Shown here: in pieces, positions 26,109-34,709 of the stretch
Layout: each line of letters opens with the position of its first letter
Numbering within the stretch: the first letter of the stretch is position 1
Origin: Rhizobacter sp. Root1221
GTDB lineage: Bacteria > Pseudomonadota > Gammaproteobacteria > Burkholderiales > Burkholderiaceae_C
DNA length: 64,000 nt
Direction of reading: 5' to 3'
Assembly: GCF_001425785.1 (NCBI RefSeq)
Contig: NZ_LMDI01000034.1
Coordinates: forward strand, 164,665-228,664
The notes under the pieces: model-generated
The model's database searches: none
What the model was told of the DNA's origin: nothing
The model's input: the letters and a program-made list of their open reading frames with translations, nothing else
Program-made: the position numbers and the translations under genes

Positions 26109-27416
26109 TCAGGGGGGGGAAGCCACCCGTGCGGCCGTGGCGCCGCGCGCGAGATCCACATGGCGAAGGCACAGCAGCCCGCCGATGAAAAACGCCGCGG
26201 TGGCTGCCATGGCAATGCGATGGTTGCCGCGGGTCAGCAGCGTGAGCACCCCGTAGGTCACCGGGCCCACGATGGCCGCCAGGCGGGTGGCGAATGTCCA
26301 CAAAGCAAAGAACTCGGCGCGGCGGTCTTCCGGGGTGAACTGGCTCACCATGGCGCGGCCTGCCGACTGGCTGGACCCCATGCACAGCCCCGCCACCACC
26401 GCCGCCGCCCAGAACAGGCCCGGCCCGGTGGCCGCGACCGCGAGCATCGTCATCGCGATCCACCCCACCAGCGTGAGCCGCAACGCCGGCTTGTCGCCAA
26501 TGCGGTCCTGCCAGTAGCCGAATGCGAAAGCGCCGAGTGCCGACGCGATGTTGACGAGGAACACGAGCAGCATCGTGTCGGTGTCGCTGAAGCCCATGGC
26601 CGCTTTGGCGTACACCGCGGCGAGCGTGATCACGATGGAGATGCCAGCCTGGTAGCTGGTGCTGCACGCGAGGAACCAGGCGAAGTCGCCGTAGCGCCGG
26701 GCCTGGCGGAACGTGGCGGCCAGCCGGCGCAGCGACCCGGAGACGCCGCCTTGGGCTGCCTGCGGTGCTGCGGGCACGGCCCGTTCACGCAGCAGCGAGA
26801 ACGTGAGCAGCGACGCGGCGGCGTAGACCCCCGCGGTGATCAGCATCGTGACGGGCACGTACGCGGTGGCCGGTACCCCTCGCGCGCGGGCGGTGATCAC
26901 GTAGGCGAGCGACAGGCCCAACGCGAGCATGCCGCCCAGGTACCCGAGGCTCCACCCCCAGCCGGACACCCGGCCCATCGAGTCGCGCCGGGCCAGTTCG
27001 GGCAGGAAGGCGGCGATGAGCGACTCGCCATACGAGTAGGCGATGTTGGACACGATCACCGCAGGCACGGCGAGCCACAGGTCGCCCGGGCCGGCGAAGG
27101 CGAGGGTGCACGTGCCCAGCACGCAGGCGGTGGTGGTGAGGGCCAGCAGGCGTTTCTTCGCGGCGCGCAAGTCGGCCCAGGCACCGACCGCCGGCAGCGA
27201 GAGCATCACGGCGAGGCTGGAGGCCGCGACCGTGAGTGTCCAGGCGAGCGTGCCCCACGAGGCCCCGCCGGCCACCACCGACACGAAGTACGCGTTGAAC
27301 ACCGCGGTCAGCACGACCGTGGTGTAGCCGGAGTTGGCGAAGTCGTACATGGCCCAGCCGAACACCTCGCGCTTGCGCACGCCGTCGTTGAGCGCGTTCT
27401 GGGGAAACAGGGCCAT
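26109..27416 (-). CDS. MFS transporter, UMF1/Atg22-like family
   Basis: 435 residues, about 12 membrane helices. The N-terminal GWAMYDFANSGYTTVV is the signature of the UMF1/Atg22-like branch of the major facilitator superfamily. Substrate unknown; yeast Atg22 exports amino acids. No ribosome binding site precedes the ATG, and a -10-like TAAACT lies only six bases upstream, so the mRNA may be leaderless. Divergent from the deacylase gene with 33 bp between starts. It sits inside the pigment cluster in the opposite orientation, so it is probably not part of it. Confidence 0.88.
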   Translation of the reverse strand: MALFPQNALNDGVRKREVFGWAMYDFANSGYTTVVLTAVFNAYFVSVVAGGASWGTLAWTLTVAASSLAVMLSLPAVGAWADLRAAKKRLLALTTTACVLGTCTLAFAGPGDLWLAVPAVIVSNIAYSYGESLIAAFLPELARRDSMGRVSGWGWSLGYLGGMLALGLSLAYVITARARGVPATAYVPVTMLITAGVYAAASLLTFSLLRERAVPAAPQAAQGGVSGSLRRLAATFRQARRYGDFAWFLACSTSYQAGISIVITLAAVYAKAAMGFSDTDTMLLVFLVNIASALGAFAFGYWQDRIGDKPALRLTLVGWIAMTMLAVAATGPGLFWAAAVVAGLCMGSSQSAGRAMVSQFTPEDRRAEFFALWTFATRLAAIVGPVTYGVLTLLTRGNHRIAMAATAAFFIGGLLCLRHVDLARGATAARVASPP

Positions 27417-27449
27417 CGGGTCAGTTTACCGGCCGCGTCACAATGGACC

Positions 27450-28445
27450 ATGGTCTCCTCCGACGTTTTCCAGGGCCCCCTCGGCCATCTGCGCGCCCAC
27501 CAGTTCTCCGGCCTGCTGCCGGGGCCACGGCTCATCGTGCTCGGCGGCGTGCACGGCAACGAGGTGTGCGGGCCCATCGCCATCCGCCGGCTACTCGGTG
27601 AACTGGAGCGGGGCGAACGGGTGGTGTCGCGCGGGCTGCTGACCCTCGTGCCGGTGGCCAACCCGATGGCCGCCGCACGCGGCACCCGCCAGGGCGAGCG
27701 CAACCTGAACCGCCGCCTGGTGCCCAGCGCCCATCCGCAGGACTACGAAGACCATGTCGCCAACGTGCTGTGCCCCTGGCTCGCCGCGCACGACGTGTTG
27801 CTCGACCTGCACTCGTTCCACACCGCGGGCCGCCCGTTCGCGATGATCGGCCCGCTCGACAACGCCGGCCCGCTGGAGCCTTTTGCCCATGCCGATGCCG
27901 AAACGCGGCTGGCGATGCACCTGGGTCCCACCCGGCTGGTGGAAGGGTGGCTCGAGAGCTACGCCCGCGGCGTGGCGCAGCGGCGCGCGCGCGACCCGTC
28001 CCTTGGCTTCGAGACCGGCCCGGCCTATGGCGTGGGCACCACCGAATACATGCGCTCGCAGGGCGGTTACGGCATCACGCTCGAATGCGGCCAGCACCAA
28101 GACCCCGAGGCACCCGAGGTGGCTTACCGGGCCATCGGCCAGGCGCTGGCGCTGCTGGGCCTCACCGGCGACACCTTGATGCCGCCCGCCCCCGGTTTCC
28201 GGCTGCTGACGCTGGCCGACGTGACCGACCGCCTGCACCCGGACGACCGGTTTGCCCGCGACTGGTCCAGCTTCGACCCGGTGGCGTCCGGCGACCCCAT
28301 CGGCACCCGCCACGACGGCACCGTGGTGCGGGCGCCTGCCGACGGCCACGTGGTTTTCCCCAATCCCCGGGCCGAACCCGGGCAGGAATGGTTCTACTTC
28401 GCCCGGCCCGGGTACCGTGCGCAAATCCCCACGAAGTCGAACTAG
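27450..28445 (+). CDS. succinylglutamate desuccinylase/aspartoacylase-family metallopeptidase
   Basis: 331 residues. M14-like zinc hydrolase with HGNEVCG (first zinc His and Glu), the arginine-containing GERNLNRRL segment, and DLHSFH (third zinc ligand), plus a later catalytic Glu in ITLECGQ. Such enzymes remove acyl groups from acyl amino acids. The C-terminal part (about 250-331) is a beta-rich biotinyl-like domain often seen in this branch. No ribosome site before the ATG; a CACAAT sits five bases upstream. No clear role in pigment synthesis. Confidence 0.88.
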   Translation: MVSSDVFQGPLGHLRAHQFSGLLPGPRLIVLGGVHGNEVCGPIAIRRLLGELERGERVVSRGLLTLVPVANPMAAARGTRQGERNLNRRLVPSAHPQDYEDHVANVLCPWLAAHDVLLDLHSFHTAGRPFAMIGPLDNAGPLEPFAHADAETRLAMHLGPTRLVEGWLESYARGVAQRRARDPSLGFETGPAYGVGTTEYMRSQGGYGITLECGQHQDPEAPEVAYRAIGQALALLGLTGDTLMPPAPGFRLLTLADVTDRLHPDDRFARDWSSFDPVASGDPIGTRHDGTVVRAPADGHVVFPNPRAEPGQEWFYFARPGYRAQIPTKSN

Positions 28446-28531
28446 GGGGCCGGTCCCCCTTCATGGGTGAATCGAACACCCGTGCAATCGGCGAAAATCG
28501 CTTGTTATTCTGGAACGGACAACGTGGGGCC

Positions 28532-29413
28532 ATGACCGAGGCGTACTTTGCCGAATCGACGATCGACTGGGCGGCTGTGGAGCTGCCCGACGCCTGGCCT
28601 GACCGGCTCGACTGGAGCTGCCCGACGACCGCGTTCCGGCTGCTGCGCCGGGTGATGAGCCGTTCGCGCGAGCGGGTGACACTGCCCGACGGGCTGCCGG
28701 GTGCCGACCGCATCTCGAAGTACATCCTCCAGGAATTCCACAACCTGCCCAACGGCAACTATTCGAAGCACATCAGCGCCGGGTATTCGCGCGGGTTCGA
28801 CCGGGCCATGCTCGGCACCATGGCCGCTGGCCGTGCCCGCATCGCGCAGGCGCTGGCCGGGGCCACGCGGGTGATCGACCTGGGCTGCGGCGGCGGCCAC
28901 ATGGCGGGAGTGCTGAAGGCCTCCGGGGTGCCGGAGGTGCTGGGGCTCGACCCGTCGCCTTACCTGTTGCAGGTTGCCGCCAAGGCCTACCCGGGCATCC
29001 GCTGGGTGCAGGGCATGGCCGAACGCACCGGCCTGCCCGACGCCTCGGTCGACGGCGCGGCCATCTGCTTCCTGCTGCACGAGGTGCCGCCGAAGTACCT
29101 CGAGGAAGTGCTCGCCGAGCTGCGCCGCATCGTGCGTCCGGGCGGCCGCCTCGCGGTGCTGGAGCCGTCGCCGGTGCAGTGGCGCCTGTCGTGGTGGCCG
29201 GTGATCCGCGGCCACGGCTGGCGCGGCGCGTATTTCAAGTGGCTGTCGCTGAGTGTGTTCGAGCCGTTCCTCGACCCGTGGCACCGCCAGCCCTTTGCCG
29301 AGCGCCTCGCCGCGCACGGCTTCCAGGTGGAAACCGATGAGGCCGGTTGTCCGTTCCGATATGTCCAGGCCGTCCGCGAAGGCGCCCCGGCCGTTGCTCC
29401 ATCTCCCTGCTGA
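28532..29413 (+). CDS. class I SAM-dependent methyltransferase of the pigment cluster
   Basis: 293 residues from the ATG at 28532. SAM-binding motif I VIDLGCGGG at 114-122, acidic motif GLDPSPY, and the post-motif PGGRLAVLEPS. N-terminal 100 residues are helical and specific to the subgroup. First gene of the second half of the cluster; an AT-richer stretch with TATTCT (28505-28510) just upstream could be its -10. Could methylate the aryl head or a fatty precursor. The acceptor is unknown. Confidence 0.83.
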   Translation: MTEAYFAESTIDWAAVELPDAWPDRLDWSCPTTAFRLLRRVMSRSRERVTLPDGLPGADRISKYILQEFHNLPNGNYSKHISAGYSRGFDRAMLGTMAAGRARIAQALAGATRVIDLGCGGGHMAGVLKASGVPEVLGLDPSPYLLQVAAKAYPGIRWVQGMAERTGLPDASVDGAAICFLLHEVPPKYLEEVLAELRRIVRPGGRLAVLEPSPVQWRLSWWPVIRGHGWRGAYFKWLSLSVFEPFLDPWHRQPFAERLAAHGFQVETDEAGCPFRYVQAVREGAPAVAPSPC

Positions 29414-29428
29414 ACCGGTACCCATCCC

Positions 29429-30661
29429 ATGTCCACCCCTACCGAACACACTGACATCCTCATCATCGGCGCGGGCCCGGCAGGCGCCGTGGCCGCCGGC
29501 CTGCTGCGCAAGCAGGGGAGGCAGGTGCTCATCGTCGAGCGCGAGCAGTTTCCGCGCTTTTCCATCGGCGAAAGCCTGCTGCCGCAGAGCATGGAGTACA
29601 TCGAGGCGGCGGGGATGTTGCGTGATGTGGTCGAGGCCGGCTTCCAGTACAAGAACGGCGCCGCGTTCGCCTGCAATGGCCAGTACACCGACTTCGACTT
29701 CCGCGACAAGTTTTCCGAAGGCTGGGGCAGCACATACCAGGTGCAGCGCGCCGCGTTCGACAAGGTGCTGGCCGACGCAGCCGAAAAGGCCGGCGCCGAG
29801 GTGCGCTACCGCCATGAGGTGGTCGAAGCGGACGTGACCGGCGAACGTCCCCGGGTCACCGTGCGCGATGCCGAGGGCCTGACGCGCACCATCGAAGCCG
29901 GGTTCCTGCTCGACGCCAGCGGGTTCGGACGCATCCTGCCGCGCCTGCTCAAGCTCGAGACCCCGTCCAACTTCCCCGTGCGTGGCGCCATCTTCACGCA
30001 CATCGAAGACCACATCCCGCTCGGCACGTTCGACCGCCACAAGATCCGCGTCACCGTGCACCCGAAGTTTCCGGACGTGTGGTACTGGACCATCCCGTTC
30101 TCCAACGGCCGCTGCTCGCTCGGTGTCGTCGCCCACAACGAGTTCCTGTCGCAGTACACCGGCACCGAAACCGAACGCCTGCGTGCCATCGTGGCCGAAG
30201 ACCCGGGCCTGTCGGCCCTGCTGGCCAATGCGGTGTGGGACACGCCGGCCCGCCAGATCGTGGGCTACGCGGCCAACGTGAAGTCGCTGTGGGGCAACCG
30301 CTTCGCGCTGCTGGGCAACGCCGGCGAGTTCCTCGACCCGGTGTTCTCGAGCGGTGTCACCATCGCGTTCAAGTCGGCCAGCCTGGCCTCCGACTGCCTG
30401 CGCCGCGAGGCCGCCGGCGACACGGTGGACTGGCAGCGTGACTACGCCGAGCCGCTGAAGGCCGGCGTGGACACGTTCCGTGCCTACGTCGAGGCCTGGT
30501 ACGCGGGCGATTTCCAGAAGATCATCTTCCACAAGGACTCGTCGCCCGAAGTGCACCGCATGATCTCGTCGATCCTCGCCGGCTACGCGTGGGACACGAA
30601 GAACCCGTTTGTCGCCGAACCGAAGCGCCGCCTCGCGGTGCTGATGGAACTTTGCGGCTGA
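29429..30661 (+). CDS. FAD-dependent oxidoreductase with flavin-halogenase motifs
   Basis: 410 residues. FAD-binding GAGPAG at the N-terminus (residues 14-19), GESLLP at 48-53, and the flavin motif DASG at 162-165. The halogenase hallmark WxWxIP is present as WYWTIP at 218-223, and FQYKNGAAF holds Lys75 at the place of the catalytic lysine of pyrrole/phenol-type halogenases (KxGxxF). It could chlorinate or brominate the aryl head, as happens in xanthomonadin pigments. Some relatives with similar motifs act as oxygenases or reductases, so halogenation is an inference. 15 bp after the methyltransferase. Confidence 0.85.
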   Translation: MSTPTEHTDILIIGAGPAGAVAAGLLRKQGRQVLIVEREQFPRFSIGESLLPQSMEYIEAAGMLRDVVEAGFQYKNGAAFACNGQYTDFDFRDKFSEGWGSTYQVQRAAFDKVLADAAEKAGAEVRYRHEVVEADVTGERPRVTVRDAEGLTRTIEAGFLLDASGFGRILPRLLKLETPSNFPVRGAIFTHIEDHIPLGTFDRHKIRVTVHPKFPDVWYWTIPFSNGRCSLGVVAHNEFLSQYTGTETERLRAIVAEDPGLSALLANAVWDTPARQIVGYAANVKSLWGNRFALLGNAGEFLDPVFSSGVTIAFKSASLASDCLRREAAGDTVDWQRDYAEPLKAGVDTFRAYVEAWYAGDFQKIIFHKDSSPEVHRMISSILAGYAWDTKNPFVAEPKRRLAVLMELCG

Positions 30662-30703
30662 CAGGTTGTCAGCTGGGATACTCGACTTTTCACCGGAGGC
30701 TCT

Positions 30704-31786
30704 TTGCTGACGAACAAGCGCTTTTCGCCCGTTGGCCAATCGGCCTTCGACGCCCGTTTTGAAGCGCAGAAGATCGCCTTCGGGCCGGTCGTCTTCCAGT
30801 GTGTCCGCCTGGCGTGGAAGCACGGCATGCTGGATGCCTTGTCGGACGCCGGTGACACCGGCCGCTCCATCGACGAACTGGCCGGCACGGGCCGGTGGAC
30901 CGCGTATGTGCTGAAGGTCGTGCTCGAGTCGTGCCTGTCGGCCGGGGTCGTGAGCCGGGTCGGCGGACGTTACGTGCTCGACAAGGCCGGCTACTGCGTG
31001 CTGAGCGACGCCGTCACGCAGACCAACTTCGACTTCATGCACGACGTCTGCTACCTGGGCCTGCACCAGCTCGACGAGGCCTTGCGCACGGGCAAGCCGG
31101 CGGGCCTCGCCACGCTCGGGCCCTGGCCCACCCTGTACGAGGGCATGGCGGACCTGCCCGAACCCGCGCGCACCAGCTGGTTCGCGTTCGACCACCTCTA
31201 TTCGGACACCTCGTTCCCGTCCATCCTGCCCGATGTGTTCGCCACCGCACCGAAGCGGTTGATGGACATCGGGGCCAACACCGGCAAGTTCAGCCTCGCG
31301 GCGTTGTCGGCCGACCCGGCCGTCGAACTGCACCTCGTGGACCTGCCGCGCCAGCTGGCGGTGGCACGCGACAACGTGGGCGCCGCCGGCCACGGCCGCC
31401 GTGCGCACTATCACCCGACCGACCTGCTCGATCCGCACGCCGCGCTGCCGCAGGGCATGGACGTGGTGTGGATGAGCCAGTTCCTCAGCTGCTTCAGCGA
31501 AGCGGCCATCGCCACCATCCTGCAACGTGCGGCCGGCGCCCTGGCACCCGGCGGCCAGGTGCTGGTGCTGGACACCTTGTGGGACACGCAGCGCTACGAC
31601 ATCGCGGCCTACTGCCTCATCAACACGTCCCCGTACTTCACGGCGATGGCCAGTGGCAACAGCAAGGTCTACGAACGCGACGACTACGTGCGCCTGGCCG
31701 AAGAGGCGGGCCTGCGCCTCGTCACGTCGCGCGACGGCATCGGGTATTGCCACACGCTGCTGCGTTTCGCCAAGGTGGCCCCGTGA
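30704..31786 (+). CDS. family 2 O-methyltransferase
   Basis: 360 residues from a TTG at 30704 with GGAGG four bases upstream; no better ATG exists. A winged-helix dimerisation domain (about 20-110) precedes the SAM domain with DIGANTGKF (188-196) and PGGQVLVLDTLWD. Plant and bacterial relatives methylate phenolic hydroxyls. A good candidate for methylating the aryl head group. Its 3' end overlaps the next gene by GTGA. Confidence 0.86.
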   Translation: MLTNKRFSPVGQSAFDARFEAQKIAFGPVVFQCVRLAWKHGMLDALSDAGDTGRSIDELAGTGRWTAYVLKVVLESCLSAGVVSRVGGRYVLDKAGYCVLSDAVTQTNFDFMHDVCYLGLHQLDEALRTGKPAGLATLGPWPTLYEGMADLPEPARTSWFAFDHLYSDTSFPSILPDVFATAPKRLMDIGANTGKFSLAALSADPAVELHLVDLPRQLAVARDNVGAAGHGRRAHYHPTDLLDPHAALPQGMDVVWMSQFLSCFSEAAIATILQRAAGALAPGGQVLVLDTLWDTQRYDIAAYCLINTSPYFTAMASGNSKVYERDDYVRLAEEAGLRLVTSRDGIGYCHTLLRFAKVAP

Positions 31787-32346
31787 AACGCTTCGCGGTG
31801 ACCCTGCTGATCGCCGTGGCGCTGGCCGGCTGTGCCACCACGTCGCGCACGTCCCTGAAGGCCGCCGCCGACTGCGGCCCGGCCGATGCCGTGCCCGTGC
31901 TGCGGCTGTCGCCGGCGTCGCTCGGGCGCGAGCTGGCGGTGCAGCAGCAGCTGGCCGCCACCGTGAAGGGGCAGACCCACCGCATCGACGTGCTGCTCGA
32001 AGCCGATGCCTCGGCGGTGCGGATGGCGCTGGTCAGCATGGGCCAGACGGCCGCCCGCCTCGAATGGGACGGCCAGCACCTCACCGAAACCCGTTCGCCG
32101 TGGCTGCCCGCCGTGGTGTCGGGCGAACGCATCCTGAGCGACTTGCAGCTGGCGCTGTGGCCCGAGGCCGCCGTGCGCGCCGCGCTGCCGGCCGGCTGGT
32201 TCCTCGACACCACCGTGTCGGGCCGGGTGCTGCGCCAGCACACCACCACGGTGGCCACCGTGGCCTTTCCGTCCGCGTCGCGCATCGAGATCGACCAGGT
32301 GCGCGACGGCTACCACCTCGTGGTCGACACCCGCACCTCGCCATGA
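31783..32346 (+). CDS. DUF3261-family lipoprotein
   Basis: 187 residues from a GTG in a 4-bp overlap. Lipoprotein signal with LAGC (Cys at residue 18). The rest forms a LolB-like set of strands (LQLALWPEAAVRAALP is the conserved DUF3261 segment). Present in most aryl-polyene clusters and thought to receive the polyene lipid from the LolA-like carrier at the outer membrane. ATGA overlap with the ketosynthase. Confidence 0.85.
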   Translation: MKRFAVTLLIAVALAGCATTSRTSLKAAADCGPADAVPVLRLSPASLGRELAVQQQLAATVKGQTHRIDVLLEADASAVRMALVSMGQTAARLEWDGQHLTETRSPWLPAVVSGERILSDLQLALWPEAAVRAALPAGWFLDTTVSGRVLRQHTTTVATVAFPSASRIEIDQVRDGYHLVVDTRTSP

Positions 32347-33524
32347 CCCACGTGTACCTGCAATCCATGGGGGTGGTCAGCGCCCTCGGGCTGGGCGCCG
32401 CGGCCATGCGCGACAACCTGTTCGCCACCCGCGCCGGCGGCGTGGTCGAGACCGACCGGTACACCCCGGGCCGGCCCCTGCACCTGGGGGTGCTGCCGGC
32501 CCACGTGCCGCCGCTCACTGGCGCGCCCGCGCGCCAGCGCAGCCGCAACAACGCGGTGCTGTCCGCCGCATTGGCCGAGGTGCGCCCGGCGGTGGACGCC
32601 GCCATCGCCCGCTTCGGCCCTGCGCGGGTGGCCATCGTGCTCGGGGTCAGCACGGCCGGCGTCGAGGAAGGTGAACGTGCCAGCCGCCTGTGGCAGCAGG
32701 AGGGCCGCTGGCCCGACGGGTTCGACTACGCCCTGCAGGAGATGGGCAACGCGGCCGAATGGCTGTCGCGTGAACTTGGCGTGTGTGGACCGGCCCACGT
32801 CATCTCCACGGCCTGTTCGTCGGGAGCGAAGGCGCTGGCGTCGGGCGCCCGGCTGTTGCGCGCCGGCCTGGTCGACGCGGTCGTGGCCGGTGGGGTCGAC
32901 GCGCTGTGCGAGTTCACGATCGCGGGGTTCAGTGCCCTCGAATCGGTGTCGGCGGCGCGCTGCAACCCGATGTCGGCGAACCGCTCGGGCATCAACATCG
33001 GCGAAGGGGCCGCGCTGTTCCTGATGGGCCGCGACCCGGGGCCGGTGCACCTCGCCGGGTGGGGCGAGGGGTCCGATGCCCACCACATGTCCGCCCCCGA
33101 TCCGTCGGGCCGCGGGGCGGTGCATGTGATGCAGCAGGCGCTTGCCCGCGCGGGGCTCGACGCCGCCGCGGTGGACTACGTCAACCTGCACGGCACGGCC
33201 ACGCCGCTCAACGACGCGATGGAAAGCGGGGCGGTCGCCCAAGTGCTGGGCACCGCGGTGGCCGCCAGTTCCACCAAACCACTCACCGGGCACGCGCTGG
33301 CCGCGGCCGGCGCCATCGAAGCCGCCATCGGCTGGATGACCCTCGTCGACAACCCCACGGGCCGCCTGCCGCCGCACTGGTGGGATGGCGCGCGCGACCC
33401 CGCGCTGCCGCCGCTGCACCTCGTGGCCCCGGGTGAGACGCTCGGCCGGGCGCCTCGCCACGTGCTGAGCAATTCATTCGCGTTCGGGGGCAGCAATGCC
33501 GCCCTGCTGCTGGGAGCCGCCTGA
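32343..33524 (+). CDS. beta-ketoacyl-ACP synthase (KAS I/II type, ApeR-like)
   Basis: 393 residues. Catalytic triad complete: Cys158 in STACSSG, His283 in HGTATPLND, His317 in TGHALAAAG. Catalyses decarboxylative condensation of malonyl-ACP with the growing chain in the cytoplasm. One of two active ketosynthases in the cluster; in E. coli-type loci this position encodes the one thought to start or prime the chain. Starts in ATGA overlap with the lipoprotein gene. Confidence 0.92.
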   Translation: MTHVYLQSMGVVSALGLGAAAMRDNLFATRAGGVVETDRYTPGRPLHLGVLPAHVPPLTGAPARQRSRNNAVLSAALAEVRPAVDAAIARFGPARVAIVLGVSTAGVEEGERASRLWQQEGRWPDGFDYALQEMGNAAEWLSRELGVCGPAHVISTACSSGAKALASGARLLRAGLVDAVVAGGVDALCEFTIAGFSALESVSAARCNPMSANRSGINIGEGAALFLMGRDPGPVHLAGWGEGSDAHHMSAPDPSGRGAVHVMQQALARAGLDAAAVDYVNLHGTATPLNDAMESGAVAQVLGTAVAASSTKPLTGHALAAAGAIEAAIGWMTLVDNPTGRLPPHWWDGARDPALPPLHLVAPGETLGRAPRHVLSNSFAFGGSNAALLLGAA

Positions 33525-33525
33525 G

Positions 33526-33978
33526 ATGGCCCTGCTGCCCATCGAATCCTACGTGCCGCACCGCGACCCGATGCTGCTGATCCATCGCCTGCTCGACGCG
33601 GGCCCGCTGCACGCCGTGGCCGAGGTCACCGTGCCGGCCGACGGCCTGTTCGTGCATGACGGCCGGGTGCCCGGCTGGGTGGGCATCGAATACATGGCCC
33701 AGACCATCGCGGCCTGGTCTGGCGCACGCGACCTGGCCGAGGGCCGGGAGCCCCGCCAGGGCATGTTGCTCGGCACCCGGCGCTACCACGCGGCCGTGTC
33801 CGACTTCGTGCCGGGCATGGTGCTGCGGGTCGAGGCGCACCAGGAGTTCGTCGCCGACAACGGCCTCGGCATGTTCGACTGCCGCATCCTCCAACAGGAC
33901 ACCGAGCTGGCCACGGCCCGGTTGTCCGTCTTTGTGCCGGAAGCCGGCACCAGCCTCCTCAAGGGTGTTTCTCCGTGA
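33526..33978 (+). CDS. 3-hydroxyacyl-ACP dehydratase, ApeP-like
   Basis: 150 residues, single hot-dog domain. [15 protein letters not shown] is the FabA/FabZ-like entrance motif and [15 protein letters not shown] the long helix. It dehydrates 3-hydroxyacyl-ACP to give the trans double bonds of the polyene. Related ApeP proteins pair with ApeI, which here is the C-terminal domain of the ligase at 17488. One base separates it from the ketosynthase stop. Confidence 0.88.
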   Translation: MALLPIESYVPHRDPMLLIHRLLDAGPLHAVAEVTVPADGLFVHDGRVPGWVGIEYMAQTIAAWSGARDLAEGREPRQGMLLGTRRYHAAVSDFVPGMVLRVEAHQEFVADNGLGMFDCRILQQDTELATARLSVFVPEAGTSLLKGVSP

Positions 33979-34709
33979 AGTCCGACTCCACCATCCTCGT
34001 CACCGGGTCCAGCCGCGGCATCGGCCGGGCCATCGCGCTGCGGCTTGCCGCGGCGGGGCACGACCTGGTCATCCACTGCCGCAACGGGGTCGACCAGGCG
34101 CAGGCCGTGGCCGATGAAGCCCGCGCCCTGGGCCGCGAGGCCCGCGTGCTGGCCTTCGACGTGGCCGACCGCGCCAGCGCCGCTGCCGCGCTGCTGGCCG
34201 ACGTGGAAGCCCATGGCGCCTACTATGGGGTGGTGTGCAATGCCGGCATCGCCCGTGACAATGCGTTTCCGGCGATGTCCGGCGAGGACTGGGATGCGGT
34301 GATCCACACCAACCTCGACGCCTTCTACAACGTGCTGAACCCGCTCGTGATGCCGATGATCCGGCGCCGCAAGGCGGGGCGCATCGTGACCCTCGCGTCC
34401 GTCTCCGGCCTCGTGGGCAACCGCGGCCAGGCCAACTACAGCGCCGCCAAGGCGGGCATCATCGGCGCCACGAAGGCGCTGGCGATCGAACTGGCCAAGC
34501 GCGACATCACGGTCAACTGCGTGGCGCCGGGGTTGATCGACACCGAGATGATTTCGCCGGAAGTACAGGAAGAAGCCATGAAGATCATCCCGATGCGCCG
34601 CATGGGCCGCCCCGACGAAGTCGCGGCGCTCGTGGCGTTCCTGATGTCGCCGGATGCGGCCTACATCACCCGCCAGGTCATATCGGTCAACGGGGGGATG
34701 GTGGGATGA
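33975..34709 (+). CDS. 3-oxoacyl-ACP reductase (FabG/ApeQ type)
   Basis: 244 residues, short-chain dehydrogenase. Cofactor motif [14 protein letters not shown] stretch in VCNAGIARD, and the Ser-Tyr-Lys site (ASVSG, YSAAKAG) are intact. Reduces the beta-keto group with NADPH between condensation and dehydration. Starts with GTG in a GTGA overlap; ends in an ATGA overlap with the next ketosynthase. Confidence 0.94.
   Translation: MKSDSTILVTGSSRGIGRAIALRLAAAGHDLVIHCRNGVDQAQAVADEARALGREARVLAFDVADRASAAAALLADVEAHGAYYGVVCNAGIARDNAFPAMSGEDWDAVIHTNLDAFYNVLNPLVMPMIRRRKAGRIVTLASVSGLVGNRGQANYSAAKAGIIGATKALAIELAKRDITVNCVAPGLIDTEMISPEVQEEAMKIIPMRRMGRPDEVAALVAFLMSPDAAYITRQVISVNGGMVG

Noticed and set aside
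28441-28482. Two small hairpins (aggggg-ccggt-ccccct and gggtg-aatcgaa-caccc) before the methyltransferase
   Set aside because: Short stems with no T-run; could be chance in GC-rich DNA.
28505-31753. 1082-codon minus-strand frame running opposite the methyltransferase, flavoenzyme and O-methyltransferase genes
   Set aside because: Long stop-free antisense frames are usual in GC-rich coding DNA. The product is rich in His/Arg/Gly/Val without motifs, and the plus-strand genes are clear.
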